Below, in pieces: positions 24,456 through 32,865 of a stretch of 64,000 nt of DNA. The stretch is taken from assembly GCF_002246015.1 (NCBI RefSeq), contig NZ_NOLJ01000002.1, forward strand, positions 1-64,000. Reading direction: 5' to 3'. The position numbers and the translations under genes were made by a program. The stretch comes from Nostoc sp. 'Peltigera membranacea cyanobiont' 210A (GTDB lineage Bacteria > Cyanobacteriota > Cyanobacteriia > Cyanobacteriales > Nostocaceae). The notes beneath the pieces were generated by a model. The model ran no database searches. It was not told the origin of the DNA and saw only the letters and a list, made by a program, of their open reading frames with translations. Each line of letters begins with the position of its first letter. The first letter of the stretch is position 1.

Positions 24456-24634
24456 AAACTTATTTACACAGCAAAGTTAGCTTGATACACGTGTGAATAC
24501 AAACCTTAATAATTATTTGTATGAATTATCTCAAAAGATAACTTAACAAAAAAATAAACATTCGTGAGACTGCATAATTTTATACTGGTCAGCAGAAGAG
24601 TAAAAACATTTGGTTGCAAAAAGCGAGTGAAGCT

Positions 24635-25756
24635 ATGACACTAGGCTTTTCTGTACAAAAACTAGACAATGGCTTGAATTATTTGAGTTCCTCAGACATC
24701 CAAAGCTTTTGTCAGCTTGAGTCTGAGCAGTTAACTAGTCAGTATCCAATTTTTTTCGCTCGAATTGTCTATCATGATTCATTATTGAGAGCTAATCAAG
24801 AGGTGATAAATTATGGTCAAGACCAAGTTCCTTTTTCGCCAAAAACTTTAGCTTATTTGCGTTCAGAAGCATGGCTGACAGATTTTCCGCCTGTTTTGAA
24901 TTTACAGGAATTTAAGCTTAAGGACTTTTCATCTATTTCTTACATCTGCCCCATATCCTATAGAAATCAAAAACCTGAATATATTCAAATCATTACTCAT
25001 AAACCTCTATCGTCGAGTTTACAACTATATGTAAAACGCTCTGCTATGCTGCTAAGTAAGTATGTAGATATTTCCTTGGACTATGGCAGACAAAAAACTG
25101 AAATTAAACTCCTAGAAGATATCTTGCACCGAGTCGGTCATCAATTGCGTAACTCTCTAGGACTTATAGGATTGTATGCACATAATCTCTGCTTAGGTTT
25201 AGAGGATAGCCCTTGGCAAGAGCAAGCAACAATCATCGGCGAAAGTATACAAGATTTAGATACTAATTTAAACCAACTGATTGATTGCGGTCAAAGTGCC
25301 AAATTAAGGGTAACACTTCAAGATTTAAGAAGTTTAGTGGTTGAAAGTATCACAAATTTACAACCTCTAATTAATCAGAAAGACCTTAAAATATTAATTC
25401 CCGATACATCGACAATACTGAAGATAGATAGATTACAAATGAAACAAGTTTTTGATAATATCCTCAGTAATGCCGCTCATTTCAGTCCTAATTCAGGAAC
25501 TATTACCTGTAGCTGGCAAATTTTCCAAGATGAAGTTTTAATTAAAATCTCCGATCAAGGGCCAGGATTGTCTCAAGAGGACTTACAAAAAATATTTACC
25601 CCATTTTATTCCCGAAGGAAAGGAGGTACAGGACTGGGCTTAACTATTGCTAAAAAAATTATTCTAGATCATCAAGGAAGTATCTGGGCACAAGTTTTAT
25701 CAGAAAGCGGGGCACAATTTTCGATGATTTTGCCTCGTTCAAGGAGTATGAATTAA
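24635..25756 (+). CDS. Soluble sensor histidine kinase
   Basis: About 373 aa from ATG 24635; a TTG at 24614 would add seven residues. No membrane helix. The N-terminal ~160 residues are a sensor region with a DICT- or GAF-like size (FSVQKLDNGLNYLSSSDIQS, SSISYICPISYRNQK) and no recognised ligand motif. HisKA box LLEDILHRVGHQLRNSLGLI (phospho-His in HQLRNS), N box FDNILSNAAHFSPN, G1 SDQGPGLSQED, and GGTGLGLTIAKKI. Its cognate regulator starts 21 nt downstream. It is transcribed divergently from the CIS operon and could sense the signal that controls it, an inference from position only. Confidence 0.88.
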   Translation: MTLGFSVQKLDNGLNYLSSSDIQSFCQLESEQLTSQYPIFFARIVYHDSLLRANQEVINYGQDQVPFSPKTLAYLRSEAWLTDFPPVLNLQEFKLKDFSSISYICPISYRNQKPEYIQIITHKPLSSSLQLYVKRSAMLLSKYVDISLDYGRQKTEIKLLEDILHRVGHQLRNSLGLIGLYAHNLCLGLEDSPWQEQATIIGESIQDLDTNLNQLIDCGQSAKLRVTLQDLRSLVVESITNLQPLINQKDLKILIPDTSTILKIDRLQMKQVFDNILSNAAHFSPNSGTITCSWQIFQDEVLIKISDQGPGLSQEDLQKIFTPFYSRRKGGTGLGLTIAKKIILDHQGSIWAQVLSESGAQFSMILPRSRSMN

Positions 25757-25777
25757 TTCATAATTCATCATAAAAAT

Positions 25778-26458
25778 ATGATTAATGATAGTAAAAAACT
25801 TTCAGTTTTACTCGTAGATGACGAAGAACGCTTTCGTCAAGGGTTACGTACTCTCCTAAATTTTTATAGTATTAATTCTGCGTTACCTGTAGAAGTTATT
25901 GGTGATGCAGATTCTGTTGAGCAGGTTTTAAAGTTTACAACCCAGAAGTGTCCAGATTTAATTTTGCTGGATATGCAATTGAAAGGATGTGATGGAATTA
26001 CAGTTCTGGCACGTCTTAAAGAAGCTGCTTACACTGGCAAGGTTTTAGTATTGTCGGCTCATCAAGAAGACGACTGGATTTTTAGAGCGATGCAGGGGGG
26101 AGCCGCAGGTTATGTATTTAAAAATCGTGTGGCAACCCAATTGTGTGAAGCTATTGACACTGTAACTAAGTCAGAAATTTATCTACCTTCAGAAGTTGCT
26201 AGTCGATTTTTCCGGTTTTTTCAGGCTTATTCAGACTCTTGTGTAAAAGCATGTCATGAGGTGCATTTAACCGAAAGAGAGCAAGAGGTTTTATACTGGT
26301 TAACTCAAGGTGCTTCTAATGAAGAAATCGCTAAACATTTATATGTAACAGTAGCAACTGTTAAGGCGCATCTCACCAGTATTTTTGAAAAATTAAAGGT
26401 TACTAGCCGGACTCAAGCGATTGTGACTGCCCTCAAGTTAGGATTAGTTCACGCTTGA
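25778..26458 (+). CDS. NarL/LuxR-type response regulator
   Basis: 226 aa. Receiver domain (~8-135) with acidic pocket VDDEERFRQG, phospho-Asp in LILLDMQLKGCDG, Ser of LVLSAHQED and Lys in YVFKNR. C-terminal GerE helix-turn-helix (~160-222): LTEREQEVLYWLTQGASNEE and HLYVTVATVKAHLTSIFEKL. Pairs with the histidine kinase immediately upstream and is probably co-transcribed with it. DNA targets unknown; the CIS promoter next door is an obvious candidate to test. Confidence 0.93.
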   Translation: MINDSKKLSVLLVDDEERFRQGLRTLLNFYSINSALPVEVIGDADSVEQVLKFTTQKCPDLILLDMQLKGCDGITVLARLKEAAYTGKVLVLSAHQEDDWIFRAMQGGAAGYVFKNRVATQLCEAIDTVTKSEIYLPSEVASRFFRFFQAYSDSCVKACHEVHLTEREQEVLYWLTQGASNEEIAKHLYVTVATVKAHLTSIFEKLKVTSRTQAIVTALKLGLVHA

Positions 26459-26501
26459 GCGCGACAGAAGTAGTCGGCGCAATTCACGAAACTTTTTGTA
26501 T

Positions 26502-28640
26502 ATGGCTTCATTTGAATCTTTTTATCAAGAATACCCCTGCTCATACAATTCTCCCTTAAGTTGCGATCGCCCCTTCCAAACGGCGCAGCAAATCAAGGGT
26601 GCTAAGTTTTGCTTGGAATGTGGTTTTCCAGCAACTTTACCACAGGAGGCTGAGATTAAAGGAAGTCAGGGAACTTATCAAATAGCTAGTTTTGTCGGTG
26701 TGCGGGGTTTAGGCCGCTTATATTCAGGTGTTCAACTTAAAGACAAACAACCTGTAATCATCAAAGAATACCTGCTCCCCAATCGTTCTTTTAATGAAAG
26801 TGAGACTCAAAAGCGGAAAGAAACTTTCAAACGGGTAGGTGGGGTAAGTTTAGCCGATAGTCGAATTCAAAATTTCCGTCTGGTGGAAACTAAAGAAGCG
26901 ATCGCAGATGAAAAAGGAGAACGCTGTTATTTAATTACTCAAGGAATAGACTCATCCCAAACTTTAGGTAAGTATCTCATAGAAAAGGGAGCAATGACAT
27001 CTCTTGAGGTGCGTGAGGTACTGAATCAAGGTTTACAAACTCTCCAGTTTCTCCACACCCAAAAGCTGCGTTTTCCCTCCAATCAAACACAACTGGGTAT
27101 CACTCACGGCAATATCAATTTAGATAGTACTTTAATTAAAGTAGAAAATAATCAAAAGTTTTCTATATACTTTTGTGATTTAGCTATCTGGGAAAACTTA
27201 TTTATTCCACCAATTATTCCTCAACCTGCTCCCGCTAGACCTGAGCAAGATTTAGAATCATTAGGATTATTAGCCTTTTATTTATGGGTAGGGCGGACAA
27301 CTAATTTTTCATCTAACCAGCCTCTCGATCCTAGAGATAATCAACAATGGCCGGATACTGATAGTCATTTAAAGCAATTTATTTATCGTTTAATTGGGCT
27401 GGAAACTCCTTTCGAGAGTGCAGAAGCAGCTCGCCAAGCACTGCTAGAACTTCCTCAAGAAGATCGTGCTAAAAGTTCAAGTTCAGCGCGTTCGCCAGGT
27501 TCCCAAGAAATAAAAAAGCCTTTGCCAATGCCCTTACTTTTGCTATTAATCCTATTTTTATTACTATTTGGTGGGGGAATTTGGTATTGGCTTTGGGGCA
27601 GGAAAACAGATAATCCTAATCAATATATCCAATGGTCTAGACTTGTGCGGAGTTTTTCCGAAGTCCCTAACGTTCCTTCTGGACAATTTACTTATACAGG
27701 AGAAAAAGATAGTACATGGAGTTTTGTTTTAACGCAATTAGTGGACAACAGTCGTTTAGGAGATTTATTGACGAGACCAAAGCCAGATGCAACAGCAACA
27801 TTTGACTATAAATCTGTTTTGTCATCAAATATAAATAATCCGATTAAAAGTCTCGAAGAAGTCCAAACAAACAAAAAAGATTTTGCAATTACTAGTTTGG
27901 TAGACAACATTACAGATAAACTTGCAAAAAAAGCAGTAGCCTATGATGGTTTACTTGTTTTTGTAGCATTTAATAAAAGAGACTCAAATCTTGCCAATGC
28001 TCTTGGGGGGCAAATCAATCTTGAGCAATTGCGTCAAATTTACACAGGTAAAATTACTAATTGGCAACAGATTGATCCCAAACTTCCAAATCTGCCGGTG
28101 AAACCTTTTGCCCCAACTGAACCGGAAGCAATCAGTAAATTTCAACAAATAGTTCTGCAAAATGCCCCTCAAGACGAAGCTTTATTTGCAGCGAAAGTTA
28201 CTAAACTTGATACAACAAAAACCCAAAACCTGATACGCAGTGAAACTTTAGATGGGCGAACTACTGGTATTATCAGTTTTGGGATTATCAGTAAAACTTC
28301 GAGTCAGTGTACTGGCTATCCTCTAGCGATCGCAGATGGTAAAAAGTCCGCTATTCAACCTCTGTTTCAAAAGCGCGATCGCCGCTCAATTAATCCCTCA
28401 GATGATTTGTGTCAACATGATGATTATTATGTTGATGTCACAACTTTCCAAAGCTACGCCTTGGGATACCCTATTTTTGTAGTGTACCCTAAAGACAGCA
28501 GCCGCCTGCCTGGTGGTTCTACATTTGCCCAGATGCTAACTACTCGTCAGGGTCAGTGTTTACTTGGTAAAGTAGGTCTCGTAGCTTTACAACCTATGCC
28601 TGATGATATAAATTCTTATGCCTGCAAATCGGTGCCCTAA
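26502..28640 (+). CDS. 4-Cys prefix pseudokinase, membrane helix, PstS-like substrate-binding domain
   Basis: 712 aa from ATG 26502. The N-terminus carries spaced Cys residues (YPCSYNSPLSC, AKFCLECGF), as in cyanobacterial 4-Cys kinases. Then a kinase-fold domain (residues ~55-325) with a retained Lys (VIIKEYLLP) but a lost catalytic loop: HRDxKxxN is HGNINLDST, and DFG is DLA. A Pro/Leu-rich membrane helix follows (PMPLLLLLILFLLLFGGGIW). The C-terminal ~330 residues outside the membrane resemble the phosphate-type periplasmic binding fold (YDGLLVFVAFNKRDSN, LEQLRQIYTGKITNWQQID, GRTTGIISFGIIS). It may sense a ligand and signal inward without phosphotransfer. The next gene, an FHA protein, overlaps its 3' end by 23 nt. 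Confidence 0.82.
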   Translation: MASFESFYQEYPCSYNSPLSCDRPFQTAQQIKGAKFCLECGFPATLPQEAEIKGSQGTYQIASFVGVRGLGRLYSGVQLKDKQPVIIKEYLLPNRSFNESETQKRKETFKRVGGVSLADSRIQNFRLVETKEAIADEKGERCYLITQGIDSSQTLGKYLIEKGAMTSLEVREVLNQGLQTLQFLHTQKLRFPSNQTQLGITHGNINLDSTLIKVENNQKFSIYFCDLAIWENLFIPPIIPQPAPARPEQDLESLGLLAFYLWVGRTTNFSSNQPLDPRDNQQWPDTDSHLKQFIYRLIGLETPFESAEAARQALLELPQEDRAKSSSSARSPGSQEIKKPLPMPLLLLLILFLLLFGGGIWYWLWGRKTDNPNQYIQWSRLVRSFSEVPNVPSGQFTYTGEKDSTWSFVLTQLVDNSRLGDLLTRPKPDATATFDYKSVLSSNINNPIKSLEEVQTNKKDFAITSLVDNITDKLAKKAVAYDGLLVFVAFNKRDSNLANALGGQINLEQLRQIYTGKITNWQQIDPKLPNLPVKPFAPTEPEAISKFQQIVLQNAPQDEALFAAKVTKLDTTKTQNLIRSETLDGRTTGIISFGIISKTSSQCTGYPLAIADGKKSAIQPLFQKRDRRSINPSDDLCQHDDYYVDVTTFQSYALGYPIFVVYPKDSSRLPGGSTFAQMLTTRQGQCLLGKVGLVALQPMPDDINSYACKSVP

Positions 28641-29259
28641 TCCTAGTTGCGAATATTTTAACCGCGCCCTGCCTAACAATGCTAAGGTTTGTCCCTGGTG
28701 TTCCACTCCTCTGGGTAATGTAGTTTCCCCTACACCACAAACACCTAGTCAACCTCCGCCTATTCAACAACAACCTAGTCAACCACCTGTTCAGTATCAG
28801 CGGCCGCCTACAGAGCAACCTAACTACCAAGCTCCCCAACAAGCTCCCATTGATTATTCAACGGTCTATCAGCCACGAGTTTCCTATCAACCAACACCAC
28901 CTGTTTATACCCCTCCGCCTCAAAGAGCGCCAGCCTTAAAGCTGATTCATACCACTGGCAGAGAATTTCACCTCGTTGGGGAAGGAGGTTATATTGGTCG
29001 CCGCAGTCAGAGTCCAGGAATAGCGCCGCCAGAAATTGACTTGACCGGCATTCCCAGTGAGGGAATAGTCTCTCGTCGTCATGCACGAGTCGATTGGGAC
29101 TGGTCGCAAAATTCTTACATGATTGTTGATATGAGTACAAATGGCATTTATTTAAACAACAATCCTTTGACTCCCGGTATGCAGTATCGCCTACTCAACG
29201 GTGATTCACTGCGATTTGGTCAAGATAACCTAGTGAATTTCACTATATATGTAGTGTAG
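28618..29259 (+). CDS. Zinc-ribbon FHA domain protein
   Basis: 213 aa. N-terminal zinc ribbon (CPNPSC at residues ~6-11 and CPWC near 26-29), a Pro/Gln-rich linker (~38-105) and a C-terminal FHA domain (~112-213) with GEGGYIGRRSQ, GIVSRRHARVDW and STNGIYLNNNPL. FHA domains bind phosphothreonine. ATG 28618 lies inside the 3' end of the pseudokinase gene, so the two are translationally coupled. A reader of kinase output, with the CHASE2 kinase and FHA-MGS gene ten kilobases away as possible partners (inference). Confidence 0.88.
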   Translation: MPANRCPNPSCEYFNRALPNNAKVCPWCSTPLGNVVSPTPQTPSQPPPIQQQPSQPPVQYQRPPTEQPNYQAPQQAPIDYSTVYQPRVSYQPTPPVYTPPPQRAPALKLIHTTGREFHLVGEGGYIGRRSQSPGIAPPEIDLTGIPSEGIVSRRHARVDWDWSQNSYMIVDMSTNGIYLNNNPLTPGMQYRLLNGDSLRFGQDNLVNFTIYVV

Positions 29260-29299
29260 TAAAAAGCTAATTGAGTCCTCAGCATTCTCTGTTTTGGAA

Positions 29300-29367
29300 A
29301 GAGACGCGATGAATCGCCGTCTCTACAATAATCAGTCATTTTGTAGAGACGGCGATTTATCGCGTCT
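29300..29367. repeat. Inverted repeat GAGACGCGAT...ATCGCGTCTT
   Basis: GAGACGCGATGAATCGCC + GTCTCTACA and TTGTAGAGAC + GGCGATTTATCGCGTC form a ~25-bp imperfect stem with a 13-nt loop, at the 3' end of the FHA gene where two genes converge. Variant of the 21588-21614 repeat; may serve as bidirectional terminator. Confidence 0.8.
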
Positions 29368-29439
29368 TTGTGATTATTGAGAATTAAGTCAATCAAACGC
29401 CATACATCTTACAGCGATTTTCAATCGCGCACTTGCCTT

Positions 29440-31788
29440 CTATTGTTTCGCAAGACTAACCTTAATTTTAATACCGTCCTCTTCTTGCATTGCTTGGCGT
29501 AGACGATCGCGAACCTCTGCCAAATCTGGCTTTAGTCCGATCGCTCGCTGATAGTATTTGATTGCAGCCTTGATATCTCCTGATTGATGGTGAACCTTGC
29601 CCAAATCGTAATTGAGTGCAGCATAGCGATCTCGATCCGCTGCGGATAGTTTGTCTTGTGCATAGAAGACGGTTGCGATTCCTACCTCGGCTTCAAGGTA
29701 GTTGGATCGCAGGGCTTGGGCGCTTTGGTAATGTGCGATCGCGTTATCCAAGTCTCCTTGTTCTTCTAAAACAAATCCTAGATGATAGTGAACTTCTGGT
29801 TGGTTTGGATTTAGGGCGAGAGATTGCCGATAATATTCCGTTGCAGTTTCTAAATCATCTGCCTGTTTGCAGTTGTTGCCTAATTTATAATTGAGGGCAG
29901 CATAATGCGCTTGTTTTTCTAAGGGCAGCTTTCCCTGAGCATAAAGAGCATTCGCTAAACTTACTTCGGCTTGAAGGTAGTCGGGTTTCCGGGCTTGGGC
30001 GTTTTGGTAATGTGCGATCGCTTCGTCCAAGTTTCCTAGTTTTTGGAATGCGATGCCGAGGTGATAGTGAGCTTCTGCTAAAGTGGGCTGCATTGCGATC
30101 GATTGGCGATAGTATTCGATCGCAACCTTGAAATCACCTACCTGTTTTCGTTTGCTACCCAATTCATAGTTGAGGGTGGCGTAATGCAGCTGCTTTTCTG
30201 GGGGTAATGTTCCCTGAGCGTAGTGGGCATTTGCCAAAATTACTTCTGCTTCGATGGAATTGGGCTGGAGTTCTTGGGATTTTTGGTAATGTGCGATCGC
30301 AGCTTCCCATTGATTCTGTTGTTGTAACGTATAGCCAAGATTATGATGGATTGCTGATGAAAGCATTGAGGATTCGGAGGGTAGTGCTAAAGCTTGTTGA
30401 TATGCTGCTTGTGCTTCTGGTAATTGATTTTGAGCTTGATGCAAGTTGCCTAAACTAAACCAGGCTTTGACATATTGAGGTTGCACCTGAAGGACATTTC
30501 TGAACAACTCTTCAGCGATTGAGTAATTTCCTTTCTGGTGCATCAAGACTCCTAACCGATAGAGTGCGTCTGGGTGTTGAGGTTGCACGTTGAGAATTTG
30601 ACGATAGCCTTGTTCTGCTAGATCGAGTCGGTTGGTTTGTTGGTAATGGGTAAAACGGTGGAGCGCTTGAGGAATTGTTCTTAAATTTAGCGCTTGATTT
30701 TGGTGCGATCGCTTGGGCTGGATCGCCATAGTTTTGATCTGACGGGCTTTAGCGCCAAACGAAAACTTGTATGCCTCGTTCCCCATCAGAAAATCATAGA
30801 CTTTAAATTTATTGTTAATCGCATATTTAATCGCATAGGCATGAAGAACCAGACCAGAAGAAAACTCTTTTACGGTGTCGTCACGACCTGCCATGAAGAA
30901 GAGAGCCGTTTTACGATCGAAATCCATTAGGTTTGCGATCGCGCCCAGCGGTTGTTTCCCTTGCCAAAGCACTGGTAAGTATAAGCTTTGGTGTTCAAAG
31001 CTATGACGCAAAACCAACCCGGTATTCTCTGCGGCTTTTTTGCAGTAGTCTGCGCCTTTTCTGCCTTCCCAATTGGTTTGCCAAAATCCTAAGAGGATCT
31101 CTAGATGAATATCTAAATTCTCTGCGTTGACCTGAGTCAGGTGAAATTCGTTGGAGCTTTCAACTTTTCTCAAGAGGCGTCTGATTTTCTGCCGAGTGTT
31201 GGAGCTGACGACGGTTTGCAGGTACTCTTCCCAGTCATCTGGCAAAGCGATGTACGGAACAATGCTATTGTCGATTTGATCTACGAAATCGCTCAACCAT
31301 TCCTGTTGTGCCAATTCAAAGGCTTCTGTGGAGAACTGATCCAGAAAACGGCTCATTCGACCTTGGCTCGTTTGAATATTTTCGACTTCAAAAATAGACC
31401 AAGTTTCCTGCTGTTGCTGAAAGAATTGGGCAAAGGCAGAAGTGACTGCTGCTTCGTATTCTGGTAAGCAAATAAACCCAATATGCTCTGAATCTGCAAC
31501 TCCCATCATCGAGAGACGACTCTGGAGCCAGCCTTCGGGATGTTCTGCGATCGCAATTTCTAGCGGAAAAAATGCCACATACTCTGAAGTCGGGGCAGTT
31601 GATTTTGCCGCTAATATAAACCACGCAACACAGGAATGATTGCACAATTTTTCCAGAACACCAGATAGCCAAGTCCAAGATAAGAAGAATTGAGCTTCAG
31701 GATCGGTTTTGTATACGGAGTCCCAATGGTTTCTGATCGTTTGAAACGTTTCAAAATTATCAACGATCTCAATTTCGATGTCTTTCAT
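29440..31788 (-). CDS. GNAT/CelD-like acyltransferase fused to TPR repeats
   Basis: 782 aa. Residues ~1-365 form a BioF2/FemAB-like GNAT acyltransferase: FLSWTWLSGVLEKLC, TRQKIRRLLRKVE, LLGFWQTNWEGRKG, and FMAGRDDTVKEFSSGLVLHA with VYDFLMGNEAYKFSFGAKAR. The rest is about nine TPR-type units (YRLGVLMHQKGNYSIAEELF, WFSLGNLHQAQNQLPEAQAA, HYHLGIAFQKLGNLDEAIAH), with a duplicated longer block that includes ALYAQGKLP. TPRs present partner proteins or peptides. The gene directly follows (after a terminator) a small repetitive peptide gene on the same strand, so it may act on that peptide; this is inference. The start ATG 31788 has no strong ribosome site. Confidence 0.82.
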   Translation of the reverse strand: MKDIEIEIVDNFETFQTIRNHWDSVYKTDPEAQFFLSWTWLSGVLEKLCNHSCVAWFILAAKSTAPTSEYVAFFPLEIAIAEHPEGWLQSRLSMMGVADSEHIGFICLPEYEAAVTSAFAQFFQQQQETWSIFEVENIQTSQGRMSRFLDQFSTEAFELAQQEWLSDFVDQIDNSIVPYIALPDDWEEYLQTVVSSNTRQKIRRLLRKVESSNEFHLTQVNAENLDIHLEILLGFWQTNWEGRKGADYCKKAAENTGLVLRHSFEHQSLYLPVLWQGKQPLGAIANLMDFDRKTALFFMAGRDDTVKEFSSGLVLHAYAIKYAINNKFKVYDFLMGNEAYKFSFGAKARQIKTMAIQPKRSHQNQALNLRTIPQALHRFTHYQQTNRLDLAEQGYRQILNVQPQHPDALYRLGVLMHQKGNYSIAEELFRNVLQVQPQYVKAWFSLGNLHQAQNQLPEAQAAYQQALALPSESSMLSSAIHHNLGYTLQQQNQWEAAIAHYQKSQELQPNSIEAEVILANAHYAQGTLPPEKQLHYATLNYELGSKRKQVGDFKVAIEYYRQSIAMQPTLAEAHYHLGIAFQKLGNLDEAIAHYQNAQARKPDYLQAEVSLANALYAQGKLPLEKQAHYAALNYKLGNNCKQADDLETATEYYRQSLALNPNQPEVHYHLGFVLEEQGDLDNAIAHYQSAQALRSNYLEAEVGIATVFYAQDKLSAADRDRYAALNYDLGKVHHQSGDIKAAIKYYQRAIGLKPDLAEVRDRLRQAMQEEDGIKIKVSLAKQ

Positions 31789-31823
31789 ACTGACTCTCTG
31801 CCAGATAGAAGGTGAGGCGGTTG

Positions 31824-31879
31824 CAAAAAATCTCCTGGCTGAAAGCGGCCAAGTATCGCTTTCAAGAGCCAGGAGATTT
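31824..31879 (-). terminator. Strong terminator after the repetitive peptide gene
   Basis: AAATCTCCTGGCT/AGCCAGGAGATTT (13 bp) plus inner GAAAGCG/CGCTTTC (7 bp) with a 3-nt bulge and 9-nt loop, followed on the minus strand by TTTTTT. Partial termination here would give high peptide mRNA and less downstream GNAT-TPR mRNA. Confidence 0.85.
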
Positions 31880-32020
31880 GTGAACTATCAAAAGCTAAAG
31901 TGGAAGAACCCAGGTTTGCAAGTATGAGGTTGTGGCGATTCCGAAATGGTAGAAAACGTAAGCTCCGGCACGCTGGGAAGGTTATACAACCATTTGGGTT
32001 CCACAACACTCACTCAATTT

Positions 32021-32248
32021 CTAGTCTTTGCCCCAGTCTTTGCCATAGCCCTTGCCCCAGTCTTTGCCATAGCCCTTGCCCCAGTCTTTGCCATAGCCCT
32101 TGCCCCAGTCTTTGCCATAGCCCTTGCCCCAGTCTTTGCCATAGCCCTTGCCCCAGTCTTTGCCATAGCCCTTGCCATAGTTGCCTCCGCCTACTAAAGT
32201 GTTTGCGGATTCAGCTTGCTCTAAGTAGGTCAAGTCGTTAATAATCAT
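32021..32248 (-). CDS. Repetitive double-Gly peptide (possible RiPP-type precursor)
   Basis: 75 aa. The first 18-22 residues look like a leader ([20 protein letters not shown] ending in GGG), a style common in short cyanobacterial exported peptides with double-Gly cleavage. The remainder is six near-identical octapeptide units GYGKDWGK, rich in Gly, Lys, Trp and Tyr. ATG 32248 is preceded by GGGAGAGAA about 7 nt upstream, and a strong terminator follows the stop. A high-copy product is plausible. Alternatives: a glycine-rich structural or metal-binding protein, or a non-expressed repeat. The + strand also stays open over the array (32 codons of CPSLCHSP), a repeat artefact. Confidence 0.65.
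   Translation of the reverse strand: MIINDLTYLEQAESANTLVGGGNYGKGYGKDWGKGYGKDWGKGYGKDWGKGYGKDWGKGYGKDWGKGYGKDWGKD
32032..32175. repeat. Six tandem 24-bp units inside the peptide gene
   Basis: Six identical copies of the 24-mer (CCCCAGTCTTTGCCATAG then CCCTTG), eight codons each. Perfect identity implies recent expansion or conversion. Confidence 0.92.
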
Positions 32249-32865
32249 TTAGATTTCTCTCCCGAATCAAAAGTGATTTTTGTTAACTGTTTTAGTCTTG
32301 ACGCGTCAACTTTACTTGGACTTAGGACAAAAAATTTCTTTTCTTAAAGTGTAGAAAAACCTGGATTGTTGCGGCGGCGACCGCGCTTGCACAAATGATG
32401 TGCTAAAATTTCTTGCCCTCAGGCGCCTGTTCTTTAACAACTACCAGTAATGAAACATGTAATACAATCTATCTAAAGAAGTATAAAAATTTTGGTTCTT
32501 CAGTAGATAGTATGCCAAAAGGTCTGCAAATAGCCTGAAACCTTTGCTTGATAATGAAATTGATGCTAAAACTGCCTGTAAGTCCTGATTATCAATGTAT
32601 TTTACGGACTTTAGACATCGTAATGTTTTCAATTTAATTGTCAAGTTAATTGCGGGTTTGACTGCTTATACTTATTTGCCTTAACAACCATTTCTTGATA
32701 TTTATCCCCAAGACTTACCTGCTCAACATCCTGCTATTTTTAGTTAGTCGAACTTACATTTATTTATTAAATCCAAAATCCAATATTTGGTCATGAGTCA
32801 TTTTCGGTTATCACGAAAGACAAAGGACAATGGACACATGACGGTGGACAGAGGACAAAGGAAAA
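32249..32865. other. Spacer with possible transposase remnant
   Basis: 617 nt without a supported gene. At 32589-32752 on the + strand a broken frame reads LSMYFTDFRHRNVFNLIVKL, then IAGLTAYTYLP, stop, QPFLDIYPQDLPAQHPAIFS, which looks like a decayed protein C-terminus, perhaps of a transposase; family not identified. CAAAGGACAA/TGGACA repeats precede the next gene. Confidence 0.35.

Noticed and set aside
31900..32241. A + strand frame of CHSPCPSL repeats opposite the peptide gene
   Set aside because: Antisense to the array; lacks leader, ribosome site and terminator, all of which are on the minus strand.
32441..32644. A 67-codon minus-strand gene
   Set aside because: The opposite strand there shows a more protein-like but broken frame; neither is convincing, so only a possible remnant is noted.
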